In this document: piece by piece, positions 34,993-47,330 of the stretch
Numbering within the stretch: the first letter of the stretch is position 1
How the letters are laid out: each line of letters opens with the position of its first letter
Assembly: GCF_002127325.2 (NCBI RefSeq)
Contig: NC_035448.2
Coordinates: forward strand, 9,259,440 to 9,323,439
Direction: 5' to 3'
Length of the DNA stretch: 64,000 bases
DNA from: Helianthus annuus
Taxonomy: Eukaryota > Streptophyta > Magnoliopsida > Asterales > Asteraceae
The notes under the pieces: model-generated
The model's database searches: none
What the model was told of the DNA's origin: nothing
What the model saw: the letters and a program-made list of their open reading frames with translations, nothing else
Position numbers and translations under genes: made by a program

Positions 34993-36393
34993 TATATATT
35001 TTTTGTTTTTTGTTTTTTTTAAGTCATAAGAAAACCGAATGTTGTTACTAAAAGAAAAGGGTTAAAATAAAAAGGTTTAGGTGGGTAAAAAGCGTGATTG
35101 TTTTGGGTTAAGAAATGAAAAGGTTTAGGCTCAAAGGGGTTAACTAGGGGAATTTTGGTAGGTGGTAAAAAAAATGAAAAATAATGGTGTAGAAAGAAAA
35201 AGGGTTAGTCCTAATGCCTCCATCATTTACTTACTTGTGTTTAAGTTGGTAAGGACCGGGAATGTATTGTTGTGGCAAGTTCTAGAGTCGTACGAACCAA
35301 GCGGCTATTCACACAAGAAACGAAAAATGAGCATTTAGTGTAAAGATATGTATTTGTATGCTTGATAAAGGCTCAAAACTCACTTTTGTGGGAAAGGGTT
35401 TTTATGAGATCAGGTATATATAATCAAATTTTAACTAAGTTTGTCATGCCTTTTCATAATTTTCTTATGTTGGTTCTTTTTATCACGACGCTATTGGTTG
35501 TAAACTTGAATTCCCAACTTAAACTTAGACAAGTAAAAAAACTTAAATTTTTGAAAAAAAAATTGGGGTGATTAGCGGTTCCAATAGAGTTTTGTGTAAG
35601 GCTTGTTATTAGGACTTGCGAGATTCAAGGTTTTAGCATCCCCCCCCCCCCCACACACTTAAATTACACATTGTCCTCAATGTGTCCCAAAAATAAGTTT
35701 TTAGGTTGATTGAATGTGTAAAATGGTGTTGAAAGCAAAATTTTATGTTACTGGCATCCTGGACACGGCCCCGTGGTGACCGAGCACGGCCCCGTGTTCA
35801 GGTGCCAACGACAAAAATTAAAGAAAAGAAACAGAAGCCTGGACACGGGAGCGTGTTCAGCGAACACGGCCCGTGTCTAGTTACCTGAACTGGGCAATTT
35901 TCTGCAGAGTGTGCAGCACGGGGCCGTGTTGGGCAAACACGGCCTGTGCTGAGCTTAATGTAATGAACAAATTGTTGTCGGATGGCACTGTTTTTGTGCA
36001 TGGGGCGATGTTTCTCGTTTCCCTTGTTATCCTTCACCATCCCGAGTGTGATTTATTTATCACAACATCATCCAAACCTTAAAACCATCATTTGATTAAG
36101 AACCATAGTGAGACACATAGTCCTAGGAAAGTAAAAACAAAGAAGTAATAAAAAGTTAAAAGTCCTAAATTAGATAGGTCTAGTGATACATAAAATTATC
36201 ATACGGAGCCCTTTTTTTCTCATTAAGAGCCAAAATTCCGGGAATAGATTCTCGGTATTGTAGTATGACTCTTGGCCGAGGATTATCTTCTTAGATATTG
36301 TTAAAGCCATTCTTCTATCTCTCTTGGGAGGAAGAAGGTGGCCTCGTTTTCCTCAACATCTTGCGGAGGAGGGGAAACGCCAACCGGGACTCC
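34993..36393 (-). other. B internal region, non-coding
   Basis: Contains a second C-run (35640-35652) followed by ACACACTTAAATT, resembling a second purine tract on the minus strand, and further CACGGCCCCGTG palindromes at 35755-35950. No supported gene. Confidence 0.5.
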
Positions 36394-36744
36394 TTACAAT
36401 ATGTCTCGAAGGGGTCCAGGGTGCATGGCATACCACTCGGCTGGTATGATGACTTCAGGCACCACGTTCCATGCCCTTTGGGTTATTATAGGCACCAAAG
36501 GGGGAGATGCGAGAATGTTCAACCTCTGGTGCAAGAGGTTGACCTCCCGGAGACACCCTTCCAGTCCCACCCTTAGATGGTTGATACGGTCGACCAATGC
36601 TTCTTCCACCCCCGTCATTTCATCAATAGCCTCTCTTAGGGCGTAAATATAGTTTACAAGAGAGTCTTCCGCCGTTGATGACCTCCTCCCCTGTCGGTTG
36701 CTCCTTGAGTGCGATGAAGACGTTCTGCTTGTTCTGCTCACCAT
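36394..36744 (-). CDS. B small ORF, Gag-like or unknown (117 aa)
   Basis: ATG at 36744. Ser/Arg-rich start (MVSRTSRTSSSHSRSNRQGRR) then a helical segment (YIYALREAIDEMTGVEEALVDRINHLRVGLEG...EVNLLHQRLNIL) with coiled-coil spacing and a Pro-rich end. No domain recognised. It could be a remnant Gag oligomerisation region or an element-specific protein. Confidence 0.4.
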   Translation of the reverse strand: MVSRTSRTSSSHSRSNRQGRRSSTAEDSLVNYIYALREAIDEMTGVEEALVDRINHLRVGLEGCLREVNLLHQRLNILASPPLVPIITQRAWNVVPEVIIPAEWYAMHPGPLRDIL

Positions 36745-37366
36745 TCTGGGAAAACAGACCGAAATGAGCTCAATTTTTGCGAAACAGTCCCTCAGAGATG
36801 ACCCCATGTTCAATGAACATGGCCCCTTGTCTAAGCGTCTATAAGTTTTTAAACCTAGGAATCTTGGAGTTTTAAATTATTTTCCTGGTTCATGGGTTGA
36901 TTTTAAGCACAAATAATTCAAAACAAAGTTTGCATAACTTATTTTAGACAAGATTCCTTGAATAAGAACTTTACAAACACTACAATAAAGGTTGGAAACA
37001 TGAAGCTTCCAAACATTAATGGAGGTGTTGATTGAAAATTGAGGAAGAAGGAAATGGACAAAAGTGGAAAAGACAAGATGGCTCTTGAGAACCTTCTTTT
37101 AGAACATACCTAGGATAGTATGAGTGAAGATCTCAGGAATCTCTGTCTTTTGAAGTGGTCCAAATGAGCAGGAATCATGCTGCATTTATAGAAAACGACA
37201 TCACGCTGGACACGGCCCCGTGTCGGCTGGACATGGCCCCGTGTGCAGACAGAATCCTGACACATTTTTGTCCGTATTCTGATAAAATCAGAAGAGAATC
37301 CTTGGGTGGACACGGGAGCGTGTTGACCTGGGAACGGCCCCGTTTCTGGAAGCTGTCTTATAGAGT

Positions 37367-38032
37367 TTACTTATTTTCAAGGAACTTATCCGGATCGGGT
37401 GGTTCCTTACTGGATGGAACAACCCCAAAGTGCCTAAGATACCTTAATTGATCTAGATTAAGACGAGAACACAAGAGGTTGTCGGTGAGGGTGATTCCTA
37501 TGCTAAATGTAGGTGGACAAGTCCAACCCTTTTCCGGGCTCTCATTAAAGAAGGTGTATGCCGAATCACTCAGGTCTATGTATGCATCGAACGAAGTCGA
37601 TGGGGAGTCCTTCACGGCACAATCGGCATAGGGACGACTATCATCCAAGTCTTCGCTAGAGTTGAAGGTGTTATCGGGAGCAACGAGGTTGTTTTTATTT
37701 GAATGCGATCCCAACACTTCTTCTTGGTTATCGTCTTGAGATGAATTAAGGAAATCCATCTTAAGTTCTTTTAACCAATTAAGAACTAGATCTTCTAGTT
37801 GAAATAGTTCATCTAGAAGTATTTCTCCTAGAATATCTGGTTGGGCGCCTTCGAGGGAGAGATAAGGATTATTTTTACTTTCGCCCCTCTTAAGGCTACA
37901 GGCAAACGATGGGTCTATATAATGGGGCTTATAATTTCGAAAATAACATTCTAATTCTTTATGACCGCCTCCACATAATTGACACCACGTACCACAAGAG
38001 TGCCAAAAGTAAAAAAGATCATTATAACTCAT
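37367..38032 (-). CDS. B ORF with single Cys/His knuckle (about 221 aa)
   Basis: ATG at 38032, 240 bp downstream of the primer site. Residues 8-30 hold CGTWCQLCGGGHKELECYF, a CX2CX3HX4C knuckle. The remainder is acidic (ELFQLEDLVLNWLKELKMDF, DSAYTFFNESPEKGW) and ends PPDPDKFLENK. The position is that of gag, but no capsid domain is recognisable. The frame is open throughout, unlike the other elements here. Confidence 0.5.
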   Translation of the reverse strand: MSYNDLFYFWHSCGTWCQLCGGGHKELECYFRNYKPHYIDPSFACSLKRGESKNNPYLSLEGAQPDILGEILLDELFQLEDLVLNWLKELKMDFLNSSQDDNQEEVLGSHSNKNNLVAPDNTFNSSEDLDDSRPYADCAVKDSPSTSFDAYIDLSDSAYTFFNESPEKGWTCPPTFSIGITLTDNLLCSRLNLDQLRYLRHFGVVPSSKEPPDPDKFLENK

Positions 38033-38269
38033 TTTTGTGTCAGAAATTACCAACCGGCGTGTTGAGTGGGCACGGCCCTGTGTTCAGCTTACTGTCTGAC
38101 TTAAAACAAGATTGCTAGTTCCAAAGATTGGGCACGGGGGTGTGTTCAGTGGGCACGGCCCGTGCTGAGTTCTGCAGAAGTTGAAAATTTAAGAAAATCC
38201 TAAAAAAATAAAAAAACATAGAAAAAATGATTAGGCCGTTGATTCCTAACTTTTCTTAAAATCCTTGTG

Positions 38270-38287
38270 TCCCCGGCAACGGCGCCA
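38270..38287 (-). other. Primer-binding site of B
   Basis: Minus-strand TGGCGCCGTTGCCGGGGA, 6 nt from the LTR border. Probably tRNA-Asp type, as reported for Athila-like elements; the exact tRNA is not verified here. Confidence 0.75.
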
Positions 38288-38293
38288 AAAACT

Positions 38294-39973
38294 TGATGTG
38301 CGTTAAGTGTAATATATTTTAGGTATATATTTTAAGCCCTTTTACAATTTTTAGCCAAGTTTTAAATTTATAAAACACGATATTTACTAACACTAAACAC
38401 ACATATGGGCAAGTGCACCCATCGTGGACGTAGTATAGTGTTGGTAAGATACCGAGGTCGTCCAAGGACACAAGAGCTTTTAGTACTGCTTTATCCTCAA
38501 CGTCTAATCAAATCAAAATGTTAGAAAAAGGTTTTTAAACTAAGAAAAATAAAACTAACTAAAATGATGAAAAATAAAATAAAAGTAAAAACAGATAGAC
38601 AAGATGAATCACTTGGATCCGACTTGTGTGTAGTGTAACCTTTGATTATTTTCGCACTTTTGCACTTGTTTAAGAGATTATCTTAGTTATTATAGTAGGC
38701 CCGTCTTTTGAAGGCGACGTTACCCTCAACCCAGTAGTTTGAGTCAGCAAGGATACAATCCTAAAGAGTCGGATTATTGAAAGATAATTAATTCAATTAT
38801 TAATGCATAATGTGGTAGGCCCCTCTTTTGAAGGCGACGTTACCCTCAGCTAAGTAGTCTGAGTCAGCAGGGATACAGTCCTAAGTAGCTGGGTTAAAGT
38901 TTTAATAGTAGTTTAACTTATGAGGGGATAAAAGAGTTTGGACCCCCGCCATCCAATACCTTTGGGTATTGAAGGAGGTCCTACTAAATTTGACCCAGGT
39001 CCTTCGCAGGATCTATACACTAAACAATGGCAAGACTCTTACCAAACCGTTCCCTTAACCCCTGACCAGGTAGCCAACATACCTCCATATAGACCGTGGA
39101 GATATGAATGGTGAAAATCTTTTATTTTATATAGACAGTAAAAGAATGCCAAGACACCACGGACAAACGATAAGGAAGAGTCCCCTTCAACATAAGAAAC
39201 TAGTAATCAAAGTCATTAATACAAAACCAATTAAAAAGTGTAAAAGATTAAAAATAAAAAGTATTACACTAAACACTTGTCTTCACCAAGTGATGTAAGA
39301 GACTTAGGCAAACATAACCTTTGATTGTCAAGAACTCTTACGATCAATCTTGGATCCCGAGATGACTCACACACTCTATGATGGACAATGGATGATGGTG
39401 TTATGGTGGTGGTGGGTGGTGGGTGAAGTGTGAGAGAGGTGGTGTGCCAAGGGATGACTTGCAAGAGCTCCAAACACTCCTATTTATAGGCTGAACAGAA
39501 GCTCGGGCACGGCCCCGTGTCCGCTGGGCACGGCCCCGTGTCCATCTGACTCTCTCTCTTCATTAATTGTAATTCGCAATTACAATAAATGCGCCTGCAG
39601 GAAGTTGACCACGCCCCCGTGTCCGCTGGGCACGGCCCCGTGGTGGGCAGTAGAAGCTTCTATGAGTTTGTCTTTTCTGCTGCTACTTGGGCACGGACCC
39701 GTGCTCACTGAGCACGGGGCGTGTTCAGTCTTCTGCCTTCTCCGTTTTGCTTGGGAAGATGCTGTCGGGGGGTCGGGCATGCCACTTTTGTCCCTTTTCT
39801 TGTATTTATGTTAGATTTTGCTATCTTTTTGCTTCTTTTGTTATTTTGAGCTCATTTAATCCTGAAAATATAAAAGAAAGACAAAAGCACACTTTTTCCA
39901 ACATTAGTACTAAAACAGGGTTAGTTTTATGCTACAATTGATGTAATTTATATGTTGCATTTTGTGCACATCA
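38294..39973 (-). repeat. 5' LTR of B (1680 bp)
   Basis: Nearly identical to 32429-34070 but 38 bp longer, mainly through one more pair of CACGGCCCCGTG repeat units in the 39503-39720 region. Confidence 0.9.
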
Positions 39974-39978
39974 AAAAC

Positions 39979-42900
39979 AAATGGTTGTATAGGATCCACA
40001 GGCGGATCAAGTTATAAGAAAACATTTTTCAACAGATTCATTAACGTCAAAGCTTGCAAGACTCTTTATTGATGCTAGGGTAGCCAGCCTATTCCGTTTA
40101 GTACCTGCACTTAGCCTTTTTGGAAAATACGTCAGTTTACACTAGTAAATACAATTAACTGACTCATTTTAAAAATGTTTAAGAAAATTGATTTGGATGC
40201 ACAAGGAACAAAATATCTTTTATAACTTGGAACAATTATTTTAAAAATAATCTTGTATACAGATTTTACATGCTTGCCGTCCGTCAGGGCCTGTTAGAAT
40301 AGCCGAACAAGATTAATTGACACACCACTGGTATAATGCCCACAAGGAGAATTCCTTATTGTGGATTACCGTTTATACATATGCAACTGTCAGGTGTATG
40401 CCTACACCTCGTGCTTAAGTCGTGGCCATTTCAATGAATGATACCAAGGATATCCGGGACATGGTCATTAACCCCTCAAAGGCCATATACCAAACAAAAC
40501 ATATTAAAACGGGTTGTGTAAATATATTAATCACAATCCGATTTAAATAACTACACACCCGACCAAGCGGTATTATTATAATACCGTATCCTAAGCCCGT
40601 ATAACGGAAAATAAGTTAAAAGTATTTACCTGAGCAAATTTATACAATTTATCCCAGCCGTATACAATCAAGCAAGTACAGGTAGCTTTTACTAGGCTCC
40701 TAAATCTGGAATGAAGGTTTTAATAACCTATTAGATTCCTAACGAATCTTAATTAAGCCTAAGCTTAGACCGGTTAGTTTTAAATGAAGATATACGGTTC
40801 AAAACGCAAGATTAAGAGAAGACCGGATTAGAATGTGGTTTAGACCCGACAAGTTTAAAGACTTGTATAATATGCGAAAACTAAACACATTCTAGAATTT
40901 GAGATAAAAATGATAAGGTTTGACCCGTTTCGGTTAATTTATGCAAACTAGTTACATAAACTGTACCGAACGCGAAAATGCATAACGGGTAACCATAAGA
41001 GTCATATATAAGTTTCCTAAGTTAATATGCCTTAAATATGTTGTGATATCAGTAAGATACCTTCCATTATGCCCAAAACGAATTTAAACTCAAATTTAGC
41101 CCCGTAAGGGTATTTTAGTCATTTTAAAGGTTATAAAAGAGTTTATATATTAATCTGAGGTTCAGGTCTGATATAGTCAGTAAAAATACTCAATTTAATA
41201 AGTTATATCAGTAGGGTATTGCATATATGTGAAATTTATCATTTATAACCTAACTATGCACCAGAGGGGCATTTTGGTAATTTCACACAAGCTTTAAGGG
41301 TCAAATTTGGAAATCTGAGTTTAAAACTTTTGCTTACTGTTAAAGTATAAAAATTTACTAAAAACATCAGCAGGTATTAAGTCTTATATATTTAAAATAG
41401 TTTTAACTCATACTATGCGTTTTAAACGCGTAAAAAGTCGCTTTTAACCGATTTTCGGTTTATATAAGAAAAGCTGATATTTTTATCATTCCAGAAGGCT
41501 TAAAATATTTTATTTATCATATAAAATCAGTAGCAAAAAGTTTGGTGTTAAAATGTTATGTAAAACTCATTTTATGGGCAAAAAGGGTATTATCGACCAT
41601 TACCGAATTAAAGCAAGAACCCTATGTAATGCTCAGCCTAAAAATAAATAAAAATCTTCAAAAATCCCAAAATATTATATTATATCAGTGGGTAAAAAGA
41701 TTGGTGTCAAAATTTGGGTTTAGATAGGCTATATGCTAATAATATCGTTTAATTAATAAAAAGCTTTTAATTTACGCTATTGAGCATAACTCCTAATCTA
41801 GAACTCAAACTGATGTCAAATTTTTAGGGCAAGTTTTAAATCAGTAACAAAGGTTATTGTCTCTTAAAAAATCTTGTTTTAAGGTTAAAAGGACATAATA
41901 GTCAACATTTAGGCATATAACGGAAACATGCAAATGAATAGGATAAATTAGGAACCAAGTTGTATAATCACAGAGGGTTATACTAACCTATAACCTGGTC
42001 CTAATAGAGCTCTAAGGCATTTCTAAAATAATCTAAATCGGGTCAGAACTGAAAGTCAAGGCAAAAGTCAACTTTTGCGACTTTCGGTTGCGAACCGATC
42101 CTAAACTTGAAATTGTCGGGTTGAACATGCTTAGACATGTTCTTACATTAATTAACAAGTTATACAAGTGATAAAATAGGTTTTATGGTTTCTACATTGT
42201 TAATTATGTGCTTATTTGAAAATTAGCTTTCTATTGACTTTTTAGTATTTGGTTTGAGCCGACATTTGACCAAGTTAGGGTGATAATCAGTAGGTGCCCT
42301 CTTAGGGGTTTATTACCTACATAATTACCAACTTATAGCTATTTTCAATGTGATTAATGACTGGACCATTAGTGATTAATCACTAAGTCAAACCTTAATT
42401 ACGATAAGTTTGACTTTTGGTCATTAAACTAATTAAAACTGAAATTAGGAGGTTAAGGACACTTACAAAGGTCCTAAGCACGATTTTGGAACTTAAGGAA
42501 ACTTGTGAAGACCAGAGAGCTCCAGAGAATAATCCTTGAATGATTTTGAAATGAGCAAGTCCCATGTTTGCAACTTAGGCTCCTTATATAGGAAATTTTG
42601 ATCTCACAAGATCATTACAACAAAGTCTACACATGTTTCCTGATCATCCCAGGTGTCCCTAATACGTTAAAACTAGTTGCAAAGCCCCAGGTATTGAAAT
42701 ACAAGCTTACAATGGTGGTGCAACAGGCTGAACCTGCAGCTGTCCAAAAATTCTGCCCAGTTACAGGTCTTACGGACCGTAAGCCTTAGGCCTTGCGGTC
42801 TGTATCCGTAATGTGAATTTTATCACCCAGATATGTGGCCTTACGGTCTGTAAGGCATACACCTTGCGATCCGTAAGCCTTGCAAGAAGACAAAATTTTG

Positions 42901-43128
42901 TGAACTTCTATCATCTGACCATGCAATCTTTTATAACTCGTATCTTTAGTCATTATCAACACAATGGGTCCACTTGATCAGGTCCGATCAATCTTGAAAG
43001 TGTTGCCATGCAATGGTGTTGCCTTGGAGTCTTATGGAAAGGATAATGAATGTAGAATTTTTGTCGTAAAACTCATAGGGTCCATTCTTTTTGCAAATTT
43101 AATTATGCATTATCGGAAATAACCGGAT

Positions 43129-43220
<92 letters not shown>

Positions 43221-43398
43221 TGTTTATAAAATATATTAAGGTTTGGGATTTATAAATAAGTCACTCAGAGGTATAAATTAACATGTTGACCCTTTTAATC
43301 CTACCCTACATCTTTCAACTTGATCCGGGTTTATGACACGTTTGTCTTTCATGACACGTGTCTTTATTATATTGGCCGTGGTTTTACGAGGTGTTACA
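39979..43398 (-). repeat. 3' LTR of A, second part
   Basis: Matches 53041-56492. Minus-strand TATATAA at 42584-42590. CTTACGGACCGTAAG palindromes and variants lie at 42769-42890. TA tract at 43132-43216. Ends GGTGTTACA. Small frames inside are not genes. Confidence 0.9.
43132..43216. repeat. TA tract in 3' LTR of A (85 bp)
   Basis: Pure TA run; the matching tract in the 5' LTR is 119 bp. Confidence 0.95.
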
Positions 43399-43412
43399 TC
43401 CTCACACCCTTA
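43399..43412 (-). other. Polypurine tract of A
   Basis: Minus-strand TAAGGGTGTGAGGA directly before the 3' LTR. Confidence 0.7.
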
Positions 43413-43439
43413 AAAGAAATCTCGACCTCGAGATTTGCT

Positions 43440-44702
43440 GGAACAAATGAGGGTACTTCTCTTTCATTGTGGACTCTACCTCCCACGTATACTCAGGACC
43501 TCTCCGGGCATCCTATTTAACCTTCACAATCGGTACATGCTTCTTTCGAAGCTTTTTAACCTGTCGATCCTCGATCAACAAGGGTTTTTCAAAAAATTTC
43601 TGGCTCTCATCTATATGCACATCCGTATGGGGTATGACTAGTGATTCATCAGCTAGACATTTCTTCAGATTGCAGATGTGGAATACATTGTGGATTCCAC
43701 TGAGCTCTTCCGGCAAATTTAACTTGTAAGCCACTGTTCCGACACATTCGATGATCACGAATGGTCCGATGTATCTTGGGCTTAACTTGCCTTTCTTACC
43801 AAATCGCATTACTCCCTTCCAGGGTGATACTTTCAGTAACACTTTGTCACCTACCTCAAATTTTAGAGGTTTACGCCTTTTATCTACGTAGTTTTTCTGC
43901 CTATCCCTGGCAGCTTTGAGACGATCTCTTATCTGAACAATCTTATCTGTCATCTCCAGGACTATATCAGGTCCTGTTAGTTGGATATCGCCAACTTCCG
44001 CCCAGCAAACGGGCGTCCTGCACTTTCTTCCATACAACGCTTCAAAAGGTGCAGCTTGAATACTGGAGTGATAACTATTATTGTACGAAAATTCGAACAG
44101 TGGAAGATGATCATCCCAACTTCCCCCTAGATCAATAACACAAGCCCTTAACATATATCTTCCAGCGTTTGAATTGTACACTCACTTTGACCATCTGTCT
44201 GAGGATGATATGTTGTGCTGAAGTTTAATCGAGTGCCTAGGGATTGTTGAAAGCTTTTCCAGAAATGCGATGTATACCTCGTATCCCTATCAGAGATGAT
44301 AGACACTGGCACTTTGTGGAGAGATACAATCTCGTCCACGTACAGCTGAGCTAACTTGTCTGAGCTATGTGTTTCCTTAATAGGTAAGAAGTGGGCTGAC
44401 TTAGTCAACCTATCAACTATAACCCAAATAGTATCATTTCCTCGCTTTGTCTTTGGTAACTTGGTGATAAAATCCATTGTCACCATCTCCCATTTCCAAG
44501 TGGGAAGTTCAGGCTATTGTAGCAAACCTGACGGCTTCTGGTGTTCTGCCTTAACTTGAGCACATGTCAGACATTTGGCCACATAAGTTGCTATAGACTT
44601 CTTCAAGCCTATCCACCAATAATTTGCCTTTAAATCCTGGTACATCTTGTCACAACCAGGATGAACAGAATACTTGGAACTATGGGCTTCCTGAAGGATC
44701 AC
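43440..44702 (-). pseudogene. A integrase with GPY/F module and chromodomain-like end
   Basis: HHCC zinc module ([16 protein letters not shown]...[12 protein letters not shown]), then the DDE core: [55 protein letters not shown] and [16 protein letters not shown] form the GPY/F module. The end reads PIVKVK, TAG, then DARRGPEYTWEVE and YPHLF, a chromodomain-like tail cut by one stop (probably TGG to TAG). Other breaks: TAG near 44516 and a frameshift near 44155. It joins cDNA into host chromatin; chromodomains are thought to direct chromoviruses to heterochromatin. Confidence 0.85.
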
Positions 44703-44729
44703 TTCCCTAAGTCCTCCATAGATTGGAAC

Positions 44730-45587
44730 CTATATTCGTCCATTCAATCTTAGGATTCCAACCTTGCCATATGATAACTGTTCTGCAGTGACTCCTAGTT
44801 TTTCATTTGGATAGTTAGCTTCTAATACAACTTCCTTTTGTGCGGCTAACAGTCTTTCATTCAAACTGTTCTTTAATTCAATGCTCTTGGCATTGATTCT
44901 TATGGGCTTAACCCTTTCCTTCCTACTTAAGGCATCGGCGACTACATTCGCCTTGCCTGGATGGTATCGGATTTCACAATCATAGTCATTTAAAGTCTCC
45001 ATCCACCATCGCTGCCTCATGTTTAAGTCCTTCTGATTAAACAGATGTTGAAGGCTCTTGTGATCAGAATAGATCACACACTTGGTACCATACAAATAAT
45101 GCCTCCACAGTTTGAGTGCGAACACAACAGCACCCAACTCCAAATCGTGGGTGGTGTAATTCTTCTCATGCACCTTTAGTTGTCGGGAAGCATAGGCAAT
45201 GACCTTGCCTTTTTGCACGAGCACACACCCCAAACCAGTGTGTGATGTGTCGCAATATACTACAAATTCCTCTATTCCATCAGGCAATGTCAACACAGGT
45301 GCATTGCTCAACTTCTGCTTGAGAATGTCAAAGGATTCTTGCTGCTTAGGTCCCCAATCAAACTTGATATTTTTATGAGTTAATGAAGTTAGGGGTGCTG
45401 CAATCCTTGAGAAGTTTTCAATAAATCGCATATAGTATCCTGCCAGACCCAAAAAGCTACGAATTTCTGTGGGCGTCTTTGGCTCTTGCCAGTTCATGAT
45501 AACTTCAATCTTAGCGGGATCCACCTGGATACCACGCTCGCTAACCACATGTCCAAAAATTGGACTTCGCGAAGCCAAAACTCGCAT
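44730..45587 (-). pseudogene. A RT connection and RNase H
   Basis: [37 protein letters not shown], then RNase [54 protein letters not shown]. Catalytic acids present. Frameshifted relative to the upstream RT around 45560-45600. Confidence 0.85.
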
Positions 45588-47325
45588 TTTGAAAACTTGG
45601 CATAGAGTTTCTCATCTGAAGAAGTTTAAGAATACAACGAAGGTGCTTTTCATGGTCAGCTTGATTCTTTGAATAAATAAGAATGTCATCAATGAAGATG
45701 ATGACAAACTTGTCCAAGTAGGGCTTGCATACGCAGTTCATGAGATCCATGAATGCTGTTGGTGCATTAGTGAGCCCAAAGGGCATCACTAGGAACTCGT
45801 AGTGACCATAACAAGTCCTAAATGAAGTTTTGTGCACATCTTCATCTCTAACCTTCAGTTGATGGTAGCCTAACCTCAAATCGATCTTGGAGAAGTAACT
45901 CACCCCTTGCAATTGATCGAACAAATCGTCGATCCTGGGCAATGGATATCTATTCTTGATTGTGACTTTGTTAAGTTCGCGATAATCGATGCATAGGCGC
46001 ATCGATCCATCCTTCTTCTTTACAAATAGAATTGGTGCTCCCCAAGGAGATGAGCTAGGTCTAATAAATCCTTTTGCCAACAAATCATCTAGTTGAGTCC
46101 TTAACTCTTTCATCTCTGTCGGTGCCAACCTGTAAGGTGCTCTAGCAACAGGTGCTGCTCTAGGAATAATGTCGATTCTAAACTCCACTTGTCTATCTGG
46201 TGGCAAACCAGGTAGTCCTTCAGGGAATACCTCTGGATATTCAGAAATGACAGGGATGTCTTCAATCTTGGGTTTCGGCTCATCAATAGTCACATGTGCC
46301 ATGTAAATGACATATCCCTTCTTCAAACACCTTGACGCCTTAAGCATAGACACTTGCTTAGGCAATCCATACTGGGTTTCTCCCTGTATGGTAAGTGGCT
46401 CACCATACGGAGTCTTGATCACCACTTGTTTCTTGTCACATACGATTTGAGCTTGGTTGTGAGATAACCAATCCATGCCAATTACTATGTCGAAACCAGC
46501 TAGCTTTAAAGGAAGCAAGGACAACGGAAAAGAGTGGTTCCTAATGGATATGAAACATCCATCTAACACGGTTGAAGCGGTTTCTATGGTACCATCGGCT
46601 AATTCTACTTCATATTTTATGCTTAGGATTCTAACAGGCAGATTTAATAACTTACAAAACTTATCATCAACAAATGACTTATCTGCTCCTGAGTCAAATA
46701 ATACCCTTGCATAAACATCATTAATAAGGAAGTTACATGTTATCACGTGGTCTTTTTGGATCGCTTCCTGTGCATTCATCTGAAAGACCCTAGCATTGGT
46801 CTTCTTGCCTTCCTCAGGTTTCTTGGCATATTTTGGGCAGTTTGTTTTAATATGCCCCTTCTCGTTACAGTTATAGCACGTCGCATCCTTCATCTTCTTG
46901 CAGTCTAAAGTCTTATGCTCCTTGGATTTGCATATCCCACATGCAATCGGCTTTGACTGAGACTTTGACTCAAACCTGCATTTTCCAAAGTGACGCTTCT
47001 GGCAGGTTTTGCATTTAGGCTTCTCATCCGCCTGCTGGCTACCCATGTTAGATCCAGAATTCTTTTTGTGGTCAGTGTTGCCCTTACGCTTCTTATCAGA
47101 ACGTCGTGAGTTATCATCCTCACGTTTCCTCTTTCCTTCTTCAGAGTTCTTAAGTGATCTTAGCCTGACCACATCCAGAGTAAGGGATAAAGATAAATCA
47201 GCTACTGACCTAAAAGTAGCAGGTCAAGATGCCTTCACACTGGCCTTGATCTCCGGGGCTAAACCCCCAATGAATCGGGCTATCCGTTTTGGTTCCGGCG
47301 TCACTAAGTAAGGAACCAATCAAGA
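45541..47325 (-). pseudogene. A Gag C-terminus, protease and reverse transcriptase
   Basis: Gag end with three Cys/His knuckles in tandem ([40 protein letters not shown]), of which the last is canonical. Protease: [14 protein letters not shown] and [88 protein letters not shown] and catalytic [16 protein letters not shown] motif ([12 protein letters not shown]). Open from 47172 to 45541; two TGA stops at CGA-like codons lie in 47173-47325 next to the D insertion. Gag continues at 50012. Confidence 0.85.
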
Positions 47326-47330
47326 CATGG

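Larger units (their letters stand above)
32429..39973 (-). mobile_element. Non-autonomous LTR element B (7545 bp) in the LTR of A
   Basis: AAAAC duplications (32424-32428, 39974-39978). LTRs begin/end TGATGTGC...GCACATCA. The primer site TGGCGCCGTTGCCGGGGA is the type I associate with Athila/Tat elements. The 4.2-kb interior encodes only two short proteins and no pol, so it would need helper enzymes. Confidence 0.85.

Noticed and set aside
36298..36646. + strand ORFs opposite the small ORF of B
   Set aside because: Shadows of the minus-strand frame; no ATG context or resemblance.
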